Source: Hydnum rufescens UP504 (taxonomy: Eukaryota > Basidiomycota > Agaricomycetes > Cantharellales > Hydnaceae). From it: a stretch of 64,000 bases of DNA. Positions 38,138 through 50,583 of this stretch are shown here, piece after piece. The notes beneath the pieces are model-generated. The model was not told the DNA's origin. It did not search any database and saw only the letters and a program-made list of their open reading frames with translations. Where the stretch lies: contig MU128911.1 in assembly GCA_014904985.1 (NCBI GenBank), positions 443,118 through 507,117 on the forward strand. The letters are read 5' to 3'. Position 1 is the first letter of the stretch, and each line of letters opens with the position of its first letter. The translations under genes and the position numbers were made by a program.

Positions 38138-40003
38138 ATCTATTCTAAGGTCGACTATATTTTCTGTTGTTGAACGATCCTATTTACTTTGTTGCTCGAC
38201 GCACTCTTTTGCCATCGGACGACACCTTAATGCAAGGGAACTTCAAAATTACATCATGTGGATGACCATGCCGCAAGACACCCTTCCATGGACAAATAGA
38301 GCCCGAATCGAGTCCTAGGGGGGAAAAGCCGTAGTAGATGGCCGAAAAGAGCTTACTGTGGCACTGACGATCAGGCCACGGATAGAGTGAGTCAGCTGAA
38401 CGAGTCTGTGCCTCACAGTATCACGGTCAACGCTCTGGTTTCCGATATCGGGCAGGGAATTTCCTCGGCTATACCACGGTCAGGCTTCCACCAGGAAGCG
38501 AGCTGGAACCCCTAATTACCTGTCCCAGGGGTCTTGAGGGCCATATTCATGTATTTGAGATGTGACTCGCGTGACCCGCTCGTCACATGCGGGTCTCGCG
38601 CAAGGTTAAGGATCCAGTGCTTGGGAGAATTCAAGCTCTACGCCAGGATGATTCGCGGCTACGGCCACTTGTGTTTGGCGCGCTAGGGGTGCAGGGAATC
38701 TCCCGCGTAACCTAACCATTTTCCAATAATGGACGGATGGAGAGTAAAGGCACGGCTAGAGTGTAAGCAAAGACAGGAGGTATTCCGAGGTCTGTGCAAT
38801 TGCCAGTCCATCAGGAAGATTGGATATAGGCAATAATCATATCGATAGGGAAGTTCGAATTTTGGTGCGATAGAAAGCCCACGAGATTTACTTGAAAAGT
38901 TGACCATGTGAGCTATTTTCCGGGGTCTCGCCGTCCCACTCTGCGAGCAGGTGGTCAATGCAACCATGAAGAATGATCACCGGGCCAGCTATCAGTGCCA
39001 CTCAAGGAACATGACGAGTATCCAGTGCAGTGGAGATCGGCGTTCTATCGAACTTCATATGGACCCCTGGAGACCCTCGCCGAGTGGCCCGTCACCCACA
39101 AAAATTGAATTCTCTATCGACATCATTATCGCTGCAACGCCCATATCAATGCATCAGTAAAATGGACGCAAGCTCACATTATATGGAGCATGCTGAATGA
39201 AAACACTCAATGAAACTATAGTTTAGGCCCACCTATCCAGAAACAGGTCAGAACACCATATTTGGCCACGATGAACAGCGTATGCCTCGTAGGAGAGGAA
39301 GGCCTCTGACTGTCTTACAGGACCAACTGATTACACCTGATAAAAGACCACAGGAGAAATGAACAATTTGAACAAGAGGATAAAGATGCTATTTCTCCTC
39401 GCCACGCTAAGGATTCGAAGACCATCGACGCATCGGATGGAACGAATATAAAGTAGAATAGCCTATATGGATACAGGAATATGATCCCGCTTTGCGCTCT
39501 CTTATTGCGCGAATTCGTTCAGTCTGACGCATATTGTGATCTTCACTGGAGGGCGACTTCTATCCTAGGGTAGCCACGGACTCGACTCGTCGCGCGATCT
39601 TATCTTCCAGTTAAATTCCGTTCTACAGTCTTCCCTTAGTATAGTAAGGCCGATCGAATTCAAAAACAAACGCGTACATACCAGCCGTCGGACCTTACTG
39701 CCTGCACAGTTCATCTGCGAGAGATATCGGTCTCGAGGATAATGGACTTGGAGCGCTGCACATAACACATTGGGAGTAGCAGCTGGGTGAAACATAGCAC
39801 TTGGCTTGGCGAAAGTATCCGCCCCCACAAAGGCGCAATCTAACCAAATGAAGTATGTGTACATTGCACATAGAGGCGGCGCGAGTTCCACAATGAGAAT
39901 GCTACGTGAATACTGGGGTTATCCCCTTTCTTGGGCATGAGCCGCAGGATTCATGCATAGCTTCTAATCTCCTGGCTCCCGAATCCATGGTCGCGGTATC
40001 ACG
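38138..40003. other. 1.9-kb region without recognisable gene
   Basis: The longest gene-free stretch in the window. Open frames are short, scattered and match nothing I know on either strand; I saw no tRNA-like cloverleaf, no terminal repeats and no tandem repeats. The first 200 bp are the BET1 3' end. Confidence 0.4.
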
Positions 40004-41036
40004 CTAAAGGAGTTTCAGGTGACCTGTTACCTGATTGATGAGATCCACAGGCCCTACACAAAATCGGTCATGAGCATAAAGCCGTGCTATCCTCGTCCCA
40101 AATCAAATCTCCTCCGGACAGGAAGGGACTTACCAGGCCCGATCCCAAGAACAGTAGTCGATCCCGCAGCTATTTGTGTTCTTCCACTAAAAGGATAATA
40201 CTAAGCCACCCTTGCGGAATCCAGCTAATAAGAAAATACCTACGCATCTTGTATTGATTGAGCACACAGATTCAGACTTTGTGCTGTGGCCTGTAGCAAT
40301 ACTAATTCGTCCTCAGAGTCGCATCTCAGCGCAATCTTTGCCTGGCCGATTCGCTCCCAATGCTTTACAAGCTGGTGAAAGATGGAAATAAGTTTTGTCC
40401 TTATCTCAATGATCAAGACGTTCCCAGGAAACGTACTGCAGGGTTGGACTTCATAAGAGATTTGTAGCAGGCCAGTGTTGCGTGTCTAAATTGAAAACAA
40501 CGTAAATTGTTTAAGAAAAAGAGAAAGGGGGCCATCTTCCAAAGTAGAACTCGTGATACCTACGAGCACTGTGCGGCAATTTTGCCTTTTGTCATGCCGA
40601 GGTCCGTCCGGACGACGAGGACCTGCAATTCAAGGACGAAAAGGACAAATATTTGTAAACTGGGTTCACTGTATAGGTCATAAGGACGAATCGCGGACCG
40701 ACAATATAGTCTCATAGTCGCGAGCCGTTCGGGCGAATTGAAAGAAAGAGCCCAACTCACAAGCTTGCATTCCTCGAAGGCTCCCGGTTTTATCAATGGT
40801 GAATTTTTCTGCGACTCCTCCCTGGTGTCACTTTCAATCGCGGGATCGTTTTGATTGATGTTAGTGTCATTCGTGGTAGAGGGATTAACAGGATAAGGTG
40901 GAGGGACGGTGCGAGTTCCGATGTAGTATCCGAGCACGGCTGCCGCGATGCCGACAACAACTAAGCCATAAATCCATGAGTTTGGTAGAGATTTATCTAG
41001 GGCCTCGCTGGAGGCACCTGAAAACCCTGAAGTCAT
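40004..41036 (-). CDS. PTH2: Peptidyl-tRNA hydrolase 2
   Basis: Releases tRNA from stalled peptidyl-tRNA; the eukaryotic Pth2 is anchored by an N-terminal helix on mitochondria. The ATG at 41036 gives MTSGFSGASSEALDKSLPNS, then the anchor WIYGLVVVGIAAAVLGYYIG. After a disordered spacer (to FEECK) and an intron come VLVVRTDLGMTKGKIAAQCS, HATLACYKSLMKSNPA, LVKHWERIGQAKIALRCDSE, DELVLLQATAQSLNLCAQSI, GRTQIAAGSTTVLGIGPG and PVDLINQVTGHLKLL, stop 40006-40004. The catalytic Lys/Asp region (MTKGKIAAQCSHA) and the TVLGIGP-P-I/V motif are intact. Six or so exons. Confidence 0.93.
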
Positions 41037-41071
41037 AATTCTATTGGAACCTTTCTTGCGGATTCCTGGCG

Positions 41072-43758
41072 TTGAGTCGTCAAACCCTTACGGCTAATTG
41101 CGGACGCGATTTCTCATTCCGATTGTTTGTCGTTTTGGCATGGGGTCGCTTGCCCTGGCGAATAATAGATAAAACTCCGAAAGGATGCTGTATTCTGTGT
41201 TCTCAGCGAATTTACTATGGATGCCCCTCTTTGTCTACCAATTCTGTCCGTGAAAGACGTCCCAGCGCTCATATTCCTCGTCAGAAGAGTTTCGATCCTC
41301 TCACCAGCCTGGGGACTCTCTCTGGAGATAACACTGTAATCGAAGTACCACAGGGAACAGTTGACAATGCCCCCGCTGGAGATATTGAATTTGTGGATCC
41401 TTTGACTCGCGTCGAAAAGTCTGCTGTGCACCGCGAAGTCGCGATCTCGTCTCTTTCATTCTATCCAGACGGTCTCCAGATGCATGAAACAGATAGTATA
41501 TCTTTGGGAGCCCATTACCCGCAGGCTCCGGATATAGCCCTCCCCCCTCCTGTGGTTCGAAGATATCGACGGGCTGCCTGTGGCTTTTTGGCATTTTTCA
41601 GCTGTGGGTGGGCTGACGGAAGTGCGTATCAATCGCTGTTGTCTCAGTAGGATGCTCCATTATGATATGTTTCTGTACCTCGCTCAGCCCCGGGACCATA
41701 CTGCCATACCTTGAGAAGGACTTCGGTCTGACTTATTTGACAGTGTCCCTGCTATTTGTTGCTGGGGCCTCAGGGTGTTGTTTATATCGACGGTCATTTT
41801 TGATGCGTTATTGAAATTTGACTCATTGTAGATTCGCAATTGGGACGGTTCTGAATGAGCCTATGGTTATATACCTAGGTCATTTTAATCTCTCCTCTGC
41901 TCATCGACGCTACATCCCACACATCAGTCTGAGAGCATCTTCAAAGGATCTTGCTGCCTGCGATGTACGTGATCGTGACTCGGGGCACTCGCTCACTCAA
42001 GGTAGATTCTGGACGTTGCTGGTAGCCGCCAGTCTACAGCTGGTAGGTTTCCTCATGATATGACGGTTTCGAGTCCCTCATTCTTAGGTTTGCTAGACAT
42101 ACTTTGGTATTGCTGCTCATGAAGCCTCACTTCTATAGCATGCTCGTTGCATTTTGCCTGGGTGGTGTAGCTTTCAGTTTACTTACAGGTTCATTGTCTC
42201 TCCCCGAAGGATTATTGCACATATCTCTGATAGACATTGCACTATTTCGTTAGGCCAGCTGAATGCATATGTTTCAACGTTGCCGAACCCCGGACGCGCT
42301 CTAGGTCACATACACGGTTTTTATGGGAGGTATTCTCTAGAATCGGCGCTGGTCTGTTCCTCACGTTCTGCATGCTTCATAGGTATCGGAGCCTGTGCCG
42401 CTCCTTTGGTATGCCAAACTGTTCTGGCTCGAGGTTTTCGGTGGTCTGTTTTCTATTGGATGTCATTCGGGATCGCATTCTGCAATTGTTTCTTTATTAT
42501 TTGGGCATTCCACACTAGCCCCACTGAGTTTGCGCAAGATAGGGAGAGGGGAATAAAGGCTTGGAGAGACATGGACGCGGCGCCAACCAACGATCGGGAT
42601 ATTCCCCTCGAACATGTGGGCGAGGCCACTGACGCCAATGTTCCACCGACTCGTAGATCTCGAATGAGACGTTCAAGGTCGAATTCCCTTCCTCAAAGCA
42701 GTACGGATTTGGTCTCTCTCGTGCATCGGGAGAAATACTCATTTTCACAACATTTCAGCCATGAAACAAACTCTCCGTGAGCCATATGTGTGGATATTTG
42801 CGGCATTTCTCTGCCTATATACCGGGAGGTTTGTTTCCATCGTCTGGTCCAATGGTGCCTCGTATTAATAAATATTCTAGTGAAACGACTGTTGGTGGCT
42901 GGAGCGTTTCATTCTTACTGGTCGAACGTGTAAGATTTTATCTGGTGTTCCGGCCCTTCTATTTACCTTAATCTATTAGCACGCCAATCGTGCTGTGGTT
43001 GGATATGTGGCTTCCGGTTTGGACGAACACCGTTCTTATGACAACAGGCTGATGGTTATCTATTAATGATTAGGCTTTTGGGGTGGCCTGGCAGCGGGTC
43101 GGCTGTTCTTTGGCCAACTGTCTCCTACTATCGGTCTTCGGATCGAGAAACATCTTGTTCACATCTTCATTTGTATGTATTTCCTAGAATCCGGATCCGA
43201 TTTTTATGCTGATTGGCATTCAATACTCGTTAGTCGTCGCTGTTGTGCTTGAACTTTTAGTGTTGTTTGTCCCATCGTTCCTCACAAACAGTGTATGCAT
43301 TGGTTTTGTGGGATTTGTGCTAGGACCATTATATCCTATTAGGTGTGCCAGTCCCGTAATATTCGAAGAGTCCGCCCACTAATTCGATCTTCCTCGTACT
43401 AGCTTGTCCATTGCAACAAAACTGTTGCCTCCACCTATCCATTTAACTGCCCTTGCTACCATGTGAGTAGTCTTGTATGCATAATCTGTTCCCGTCAAAT
43501 GGCTTATTGATAGATCTCTAGGTCATCCTCTGCGAGTATCGGAAGTGGTAGGTCCTTCATGTTCAATTACGCATCTTTATTATCGTTGCTCAATTCTCTC
43601 ATCTTTCTTCGCTGTCACATCGATTAGCTCTATTCCCATTTCTTGCGGGAGTCATAGCGAATTCTACTAGTGTGAAGGCGATAGAACCCATGGTCCTCAT
43701 CTTGCTTAGTGGCATGGCCGGCCTTTGGTTTCTGTTTCCCTCACGATTTCAGTCCTAG
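41072..43758 (+). CDS. MFS transporter, BSC6/fucose-permease-like
   Basis: A 12-helix major facilitator. The N-terminal cytosolic part reads VIEVPQGTVDNAPAGDIEFV, a family-like DIEFVDP before the first helix. The first helix, RAACGFLAFFSCGWADGSA, joins by splice to PGTILPYLEKDFGLTYLTVS, then FAIGTVLNEPMVIYLG, FWTLLVAASLQL, MLVAFCLGGVAFSLLTGQLN and RALGHIHGFYGIGA. A cytosolic loop with basic RRSRMRRSRSNS (about 42650-42690) separates the halves. The second half has EPYVWIFAAFLCLYTGSETT, VGGWSVSFLLVER, GFWGGLAAGRLFFG, VGFVLGPLYPIS and ALATISSSASIGSALFPFLA before a stop at 43756-43758. The exact start is not determined (no suitable in-frame ATG; an upstream exon is likely). Substrate unknown. 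Confidence 0.78.
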
Positions 43759-43870
43759 ATAATGAAGCAGATGCCTGTAAGTCCAAAGTCCATCTCCATT
43801 GACTTGAAGTCACCAGTGCAACCACGCCGACTTCCTGACAGCAATATCGTTTCTCTAGGTAACATCATCT

Positions 43871-43898
43871 TTTGGCTTTGGCTTTGGCTTTGGCTTTG
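43871..43898. repeat. (TTTGGC)n hexanucleotide repeat
   Basis: About four and a half tandem copies of TTTGGC in the spacer between the MFS and CSM3 genes. Confidence 0.75.
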
Positions 43899-44107
43899 CT
43901 TGTGCAGTCGGTGCATAGCATTTTGGGCAAAATATAGATTTCCGTTCTCTGTTTGATGAACATGTTCTGGCAGCAAATAGAGAAGAGGGAAGGGCTAGAG
44001 CCTTCAAATACGTTAACAGCATCATTGTTATGACGCGTGGACGGTTAAAACGGTACAATACACGAGCGAAATGCAAGATCACAATTGTCAACATGTACAG
44101 CTATGCT

Positions 44108-45263
44108 TCATTCCATGTCCCACATATCATGCTCTTCATCGTTCCCATTGGCACCACTCCCATTCCATGGCTCGACATCCTCGTCTGACATTTACCGTTG
44201 CCGACCGTTCTTGCCTTTCCTGTCCCTCGACTTCGGCAATTAGGGCATCCATGTCCCAGTCGTCTTCTTCAGGCTGAGTGGCTACTGCCGACTTTGGTGT
44301 TTTGTGCGTCAAGGTAGGGGCAGATGTGGATGTAGATATTTGGGGAATAGATGGTGTATGCCCGAGGCCTAATTCTGCACGAGCAGCTTCGTCTTCCGCT
44401 ATCAGGGCGTCGAGATCCCATTCATCAGAAGGGGCGGCGGATGGTGCGGGAGTGTCCCGCTGGGGTGCCTTCCCCTTCCCCTTGTCTTGTGGCGGCGGTT
44501 GCACCCCGAAGGTGGCGGGTTCTGGGGAGTCGTTCTCATTATCGGCCTCGAAGTCGAGATCGATAGCTTGGGTATCATCATCAGCTGTCGGAGAGGTCTC
44601 ACGTGGTTCGTTTTTCCAGCCACTGAGCGCCGCCTATTAATCCAGGCGAGGGAGGACATTAGTATCTACTCTTTAAGCAGGAATGAAGCGGAATGCTAAC
44701 GTGCATGCGTCGAGAACGACATAGGTTCTCGATTTTCTGAGCTGTGTCTCGGAATTGGGTTTTGGGATACATCTTGTGTGACCACAACTGGTACATTTGA
44801 AGAAGGCGTTGCAAATCCTTTGCCTGAGACAATCGCAAATGGATATCGGCACTGCAACGCTATAAGTGCAGGTGATTGCTGCTTACTTCATTGCCCTTTC
44901 CGGTAGGTTTGAAACGTTTGTACTGTTCAAGGAGAGCTGGAAACCCGTTCGGGCCCAGAAGTCTAAATAATGAGAAGGCCCCCGAGGATAAGGAGCGCAA
45001 CGGACACAAGTTTAGGAGAACACTGACCTTTCTTCATCGAGTTTTACAACGGGACGCCTTTTCTTTTTATCCTTGTCCTCCTTATCGTCCGCTGTTTTTG
45101 ATTCCTCCTTGTTTCCATTGTCGTCTTCACCGTCACTCATAAGCACATTGACGACGCGTCGCTTTGACTTAGAAGCGTCATTAGAGCTCGATTTTGGCGA
45201 CGGACGCGAGCTAGGACCTGGGATCGCGTCGATATCATCGATGTCAGCGAAGATCGCGTCCAA
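44108..45263 (-). CDS. CSM3: Replication fork protection complex subunit CSM3/TIPIN/Swi3
   Basis: Partner of Tof1/Timeless that stabilises stalled replication forks. The N-terminal part reads LDAIFADIDDIDAIPGPSS, then a Ser/Lys/Asp-rich stretch ending RRPVVKLDEER. The Swi3 domain is LLGPNGFPALLEQYKRFKPT, GKGNE, AKDLQRLLQMYQLWSHKMYP and KTQFRDTAQKIENLCRSRRM. The acidic C-terminal region contains two near copies of a motif (EWDLDALIAEDE and DWDMDALIAEVE). In one frame the end is QWER (44136); in an adjacent frame a more acidic tail runs to a stop at 44108, and I could not settle which is used. The start codon probably lies in a small upstream exon (45263 is not ATG). Head to head with the hydrolase gene. 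Confidence 0.85.
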
Positions 45264-45366
45264 CTCGGATTGGTTGGATTAGCGTTGAATCCATACGCGT
45301 GTGGCTTCGGATTCAAAGTGGCAGCCTGTCCGCTCTCGCAGGCATCGATTGTCTTCAATTTCAACT

Positions 45367-46507
45367 ATGTCATCGACGGACAGTGAGCCACTCAAAGGGC
45401 AGCTTTCGGTGGTGTCCAAAGCGTCTAAACTTGGGCTGTTTGAATCTGGAGATCTAACTTCTACTTCTGTGATCATATTTGTTGGTCCGCATTCGTTCAC
45501 CAGTATCTAAACTCCCTGGGGCTGCTTATCCATGCCATTTTTTGTTGGCCTATGTGTCTCCAGGGGGATTAACTGACTGGTCTGGGGACAGTTGCATACG
45601 TTCCAGCCCTGTCCGATGAGGTGGGCCGCCGAGGCTGGGAGCTGGCCCAGATCGGTCTGTCTAGCGCATATACGCAATTCGGCATGTCAAGCCTTGAGCA
45701 GGATGCCCTTGAGATTGGCGAGGCTATAGATTACCTCAGAAGTGAACGCGGAAAGGAGAAGATCGTTTTGTTTGGACATTCTACAGGGTGAAGTACAGAA
45801 ACGCGTCGAACTTCTGGACGTATTTGGCAGCCTTCTTTTGCTTACGCCGTGACGTCTATTTCACGTTATAGATGCCAGGATGCGATCCACTATCTTACTG
45901 TACATCCCGAAATACGCCCCGAGATCTCTGGCGCTGTACTACAAGCCCCAGTGTCGGATGTGGAGTATTTTGAGAACGTCGGAGATCCGACGTTTCATAT
46001 GTGGGCTGATTTCGCTCGAAACCTCGTATCTGAGGGGAAGGGGGAGACCTGGTTACCGAAAGAAGCTTCTCAGAGTGCTGCTGCACTTGGGGTCATACCT
46101 TTCACAGCCTATCGATTCGCCAGTCTTTTCTCCCCGCGGTAAGCAATATATGAGCCTTAATTTCTATGCTCTCCGCTCTTGCGCTAATCACAGATGCCTA
46201 TGACTACGTTGAAATAACTAGTGGCGATGATGATTTCTTCTCGTCCACTATTCCCCCAACAGAACTCAAATTCCGATTTTCAGCGAAACCACTCCTCCTG
46301 ATTCTCTGTGATGCAGATCAATCCTACCCGCCTCGTCTTTCCACTCGCGGTGCCAAGGAAGAGCTCCTGACTCTCTGGGAAGCTGCTAGTGAAGGGAAGA
46401 TCGTGCCTTACAGCGCGGTAATAGAGGGAGCGAATCACACTGTGGACGACCCAGCGGCGAGGACGGCCATGTTTGAGCTGGTTGTAAAGTTTATTGAGAG
46501 CTTGTAA
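45367..46507 (+). CDS. DUF1749 alpha/beta-hydrolase
   Basis: A serine hydrolase of the DUF1749 family, whose Aspergillus member SidJ hydrolyses siderophore products; the substrate here is unknown. ATG 45367 gives MSSTDSEPLKGQLSVVSKAS, then VIIFVGGLTDGLGTVAYVPA (across an intron ending at about 45560). Next are ELAQIGLSSAYTQFGMSSLE, the nucleophile elbow IVLFGHSTG, CQDAIHYL, GAVLQAPVSDVEYFEN and KPLLLILCDADQSYPP (with the likely acid). The end is YSAVIEGANHTVDD (catalytic His) and VKFIESL, stop 46505-46507. The triad Ser-Asp-His is visible. About five exons. Confidence 0.9.
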
Positions 46508-47034
46508 ATTGTATTCGGTTGGATCCAGGAATAGGGGCTCGCCACGATCCTCGGTGAGTCTCATCCTTCGGTATTGCGAAGGTTTGGGATCCCTAACAAA
46601 TGAAACTATTACTGATGCTAATCAGATGTGCATAGCCGAATGCTATATATGAGATAGAAGAGTGCCCCAAGAAGGCCGAAACTGGGCAAGATTGGTATGG
46701 AATATTGTAGGCGAAGGTGATACATCCATAGCCGGCACCATAACAGACAGAAGATAGTGACGGGACAAGATTTGGTTGAAAACGCACAAGTTTATGTTTA
46801 CTTCTACGCGGTCTTCATGTCCTCCAAAGACTGACCTCTTGGAGTACGTATTTCATGCAAAAATCCACATGATTCTGTGGAAAGATATTCGAAAAAATCT
46901 GAAGTGGGGAAAACCCTCCCATGCCAACATCTACTAACAGAGAAGTCCCCTATAGCTAGGAGAGCAGAAGTCCATATAATTAGCCGGAGATCACAGGCAT
47001 CGAGCACGGCGAGTTCCGCCGGCTGAGCCCGGTG
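46508..47034. other. Intergenic, no gene seen
   Basis: 527 bp between the hydrolase and the CBS-PB1 gene on the same strand; no supported frame or element. Confidence 0.4.
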
Positions 47035-49470
47035 ATGTCCTCTAGAATTCCATTGCCCGCCAACTCCCCTCGGGCTCCTATATCGGTGCCCTCGGTTCAC
47101 TTTCCTTCAGACGGCCGTGAGTCGCCCATTTCACAGCACCATTCGCGACTTGCATCTGCTCCATCGATGTCGTCAAACGTATCGAGCTCCTTGCAAAACG
47201 ACACTAGGAGAAAGCAGACCAAACGCGACGAGGTACGGTTGTGCTGTCTCCACTGCTGGGCCCTGTACTGGTCCCCGACATAATATTGATGCACATTTAT
47301 TGACCCCTTGTCAATGACTATTTTGGTAGGCAATTCGGAAAAAGATCGAATCTGAGCTCGCGCGTAAAAGGACTTTGTCCACAGGGGTCCCTCTTCGCAC
47401 CCGAAGAGGCGGTAAAGTCCAGGCAGCCAAGGGGACCGTGGCTGCCTTGAAACCCCTTTATGCACTCACCGTTCCCGAGAGTATCACCGTGGCAGACGCG
47501 AGTCAGCTTTGCGCCGCTAAAAGGACGGACTGTGTATTAGTCGTAGACGACGAGGAAAGTTTAAGCGGTATTTTTACTGCCAAGGACTTGGCTTATAGGG
47601 TGAATCGGTTTTCTGCTTTTCCGCTCGTACCTTGATTGATGTTTTTTTTGTCAGGTAACCGCTGAGGGTCTTGACCCTAGAACGACACATGTCAGCACTA
47701 TAATGACGCGTCACCCGATGGTTACGCGTGATACTACCAGTGCTACCGAAGCACTTCAGCTCATGGTCCAACGCGGTTTCCGACACTTGGTGAGATCGTA
47801 GGTTGTCCGAATCTACTGTTCTGGATCTGATAGATATGTCCCACAGCCCGTTTGTAACGAGGAGGGCAATGTGATGGGTCTTCTTGATATCACAAAGGTC
47901 TTCCATGAAGCCCTTGATAAAGTGGAACGTGGATCGTCTGCCTCCCAGAAGCTATACACGGCCCTCGAAGGCGTGCAATCTGAACTTGGGCCGGGCATGG
48001 CTACAAATCCACAAGCTGCCGCCATGTTGGCCTATGTCCAGGCCCTCCGCGAGAAGACTGCCCTGCCAGACCTCACTACGGTCATGGACTCCCGCACACA
48101 GCCCGCGACCGTTAGTCCCAAGACGACCGTGCGTGAAGCAGCGAAACTCATGAAGGAAAGGCACACTACTGCTGTATGTGTTATGGAGGCCGCTGTGGGT
48201 GGTGCACCTCCGAAGATTGTTGGGATCTTCACAAGCAAAGATGTCGTCCTCCGAGTGATCGCTGCAGGTCTTGACCCTGGTCGTTGTAGTGTAGTGAGGG
48301 TTATGACCCCTCATCCTGACGTTGCGCCCCCAAACATGACAGTTCAAGAGGCATTGAAGAAGATGCATGGTACTTGTCGTCCTGCCTTGTCACAGATGCC
48401 TCTTTAACAATTTCTTGCTGCAGTTGGACACTACCTGAATCTTCCTGTCGTTGAGACGGATGGTAGACTCGTCGCAATCGTTGATGTCCTTAAGTTGACC
48501 TACGCAACCCTAGAGCAGGTGATTTCGCCCTACTTCAACTTGATTTGTGTTTTTAATCAGCTAGTTCATTCAAGATGAATTCCATTGGTGGTGAGGGACC
48601 CCAAGAAGGCGATGGGGGTCCAATGTGGAGTCGCTTCTTCGACTCGTTCGCAAACCAGGACGACAATGAATCTGTGATGTCTGGATCTCATATACCCACA
48701 GATACGATACCTGCGTTCCCTATCTCTCCTTCCCGAGGTGGAATCATTCACGAATCTTCGCATTCCGAGGTCCATCCAAATGATTCCGCGTCTGCGATTA
48801 ACGAACCGTCGGCGGTAGCCCTTCCCTCAACACTAGGCGGCTCGATCAAAGGTGCCCCAGTTCCTGTTGATGATGGGACTTATGTATTCAAATTCCGAAC
48901 TCCGAGTGGCCGCACGCACCGTTTCCAGGCTCGTAATGATAACTACGACAATATTGTGGACATTGTGGCTGGCAAACTTCAAACTGATCCTTTCTTTATT
49001 TCCATTGATGGAGACACCTCTGCGTCTGTGCCTGATTCAACCGACTTCACCCTCTCCTACACGGATAGTGATGGGGACACAGTTCTCATCACATCTGATT
49101 CCGATGTTGCGGACGCGGTCCACATTGCGCGAAACGCCGGGTCTGATCGTGTGGTACTATTCCTACAGGGTGGTAGAGGATGGGATGAAGCTGGAGCCGG
49201 GGAGAGTGAGAAGAAAGCACGTCAGGCTTCCTGGCCGCTGCCGCCGCAGAAGAGGAGGTACTCAAGGGGGAAACGACGTCCTCATCCGCTGTCCCCGATA
49301 TCAGCATTTCTGCGCCCGTTCCTGCGCAGTCATATTCGTTCCCCTCTGCGGGCACCGATGATGATCTCTTTGGGATTCCACGCGATTTGATACTACCTGC
49401 TAGTCTGGGTTTCCTTGGGGTTGTTATCATTGGAGTCTTCATTGCGTCCCGCATGTCTAGAGATTATTAG
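47035..49470 (+). CDS. CBS-PB1 domain membrane protein, Mug70-like
   Basis: A fungal protein with four CBS motifs (two Bateman modules, likely adenine-nucleotide sensing), a PB1 domain and a C-terminal membrane anchor; fission-yeast Mug70 is the named relative. ATG 47035 gives MSSRIPLPANSPRAP; then RTRRGGKVQAAKGTVAALKP, LYALTVPESITVADASQLCA, GIFTAKDLAYR, TRHPMVTRDTTSATEALQLM, RHLPVCNEEGNVMGLLDITK, ATVSPKTTVREAAKLMKERH and IGFTSKDV-like IFTSKDVVLRVIA. The PB1 domain is TYVFKFRTPSGRTHRFQARN to DSDVADAVHIARNAGSDRVV. After it the frame shifts by one base near 49230 to reach AAAAEEEVLKGETTSS, the TM helix ASLGFLGVVIIGVFIASRMS and a stop at 49468-49470. A missing base in the assembly is likely. Confidence 0.9.
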
Positions 49471-50583
49471 ACCCTCCACACGATTCTTCGTTAATCTAAC
49501 GTTTGTTTCATGTCCCTGCCTAATCTACGCCTGAAACGTAACCCTCTGATTAAGGTACTCCTTGAGGCGCAGTACACTTACGCGTGAAATTTTAGGAGAA
49601 GGTAGATGTACACACAGCGGGGGAACAGCTGGCAATCATCTGGTGGGTTACATCAGGTGTATTAGTCCAGATAAATTCACCTTGTGGCCCCATCAGTATA
49701 GTAACATGAGAACAGATGTTTAGTGGCATCAAGACGATTACTGTACTCACCAGCAATGTGGTTAGCTAGCATGTCCTTCAATTCGATCGCTATTGTCGCA
49801 TCCTCCTCGGTTTTGTACGGAGCGATAAGCCAATCCCCCACGCGATGACTGCTGATATTGTCGACACTCCATTGCTTAGGCCTCTTCGCCAGCTTCCGTC
49901 GGGGCAATATCAGATTATCCGACCACGAGATTTACGACTGGCTTGGGATCAGACCTAGATAGGAGGGAAAACAGTGACTAGGCGGGGTCCACGTGGTTAG
50001 GTGACGCATAAAGCATTCAAATGTCAGTATCGAGGTTTGCTGTCCTGTCCGTGCGTAAAATCTGTGGCACCCAATGTGCCTAAGTGGTAGGTGGTCTTCA
50101 CATGCGCAAGCCCGCGCGCTGGATTCGCTCTCGTTGGATTCAAATATCATGGCGCCGTAAATCTAATTCTGGGCGGCTGGCCCCTAGCTCTTTGTCACTG
50201 GGCTGTCAAGGCATAGGCAGAAGTACCTGAGGGCAATTGATTTTCGCAGAGTATGGTGCCCAAGATGTCGAGTTTAGTGCAGGGTCAGTTGAGGATTGCT
50301 TATGCCCCAATCGAGTTAGGCGCCCGAGCCTTGAGGCCCCTGTGGCCGTACAAGTAGTGGCTAATTCCGGAGAGTGGGTGATATGTGTGCGGTAGTTACG
50401 GCATAGAAAATTTTAAAAGAGGAAGTTCTGCTGAACACTTGTCCTTAGCTGATCTTGAGAAGCGTTCCGTGCCCGAAGAACTGGACAACTTCTGCTGCTG
50501 TTTCCGCCTTTGTTTTGTTGCAACTCAAAGCGGAAGGCCTTATCAACCCACCGGCGTCTTCCGCTCTCTATATCCTTTCAACC
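49471..50583. other. Spacer of 1.1 kb, no supported gene
   Basis: No family match on either strand. A 76-codon reverse frame at 49907-49677 (…WSVDNISSHRVGDWLIAPYK…) is the best candidate but short and isolated. The 3' half should hold the SGF11 promoter. Confidence 0.35.

Noticed and set aside
49677..49907. 76-codon reverse frame in the spacer after the CBS-PB1 gene
   Set aside because: Short, isolated, no recognisable motif; kept only as a note in the spacer entry.
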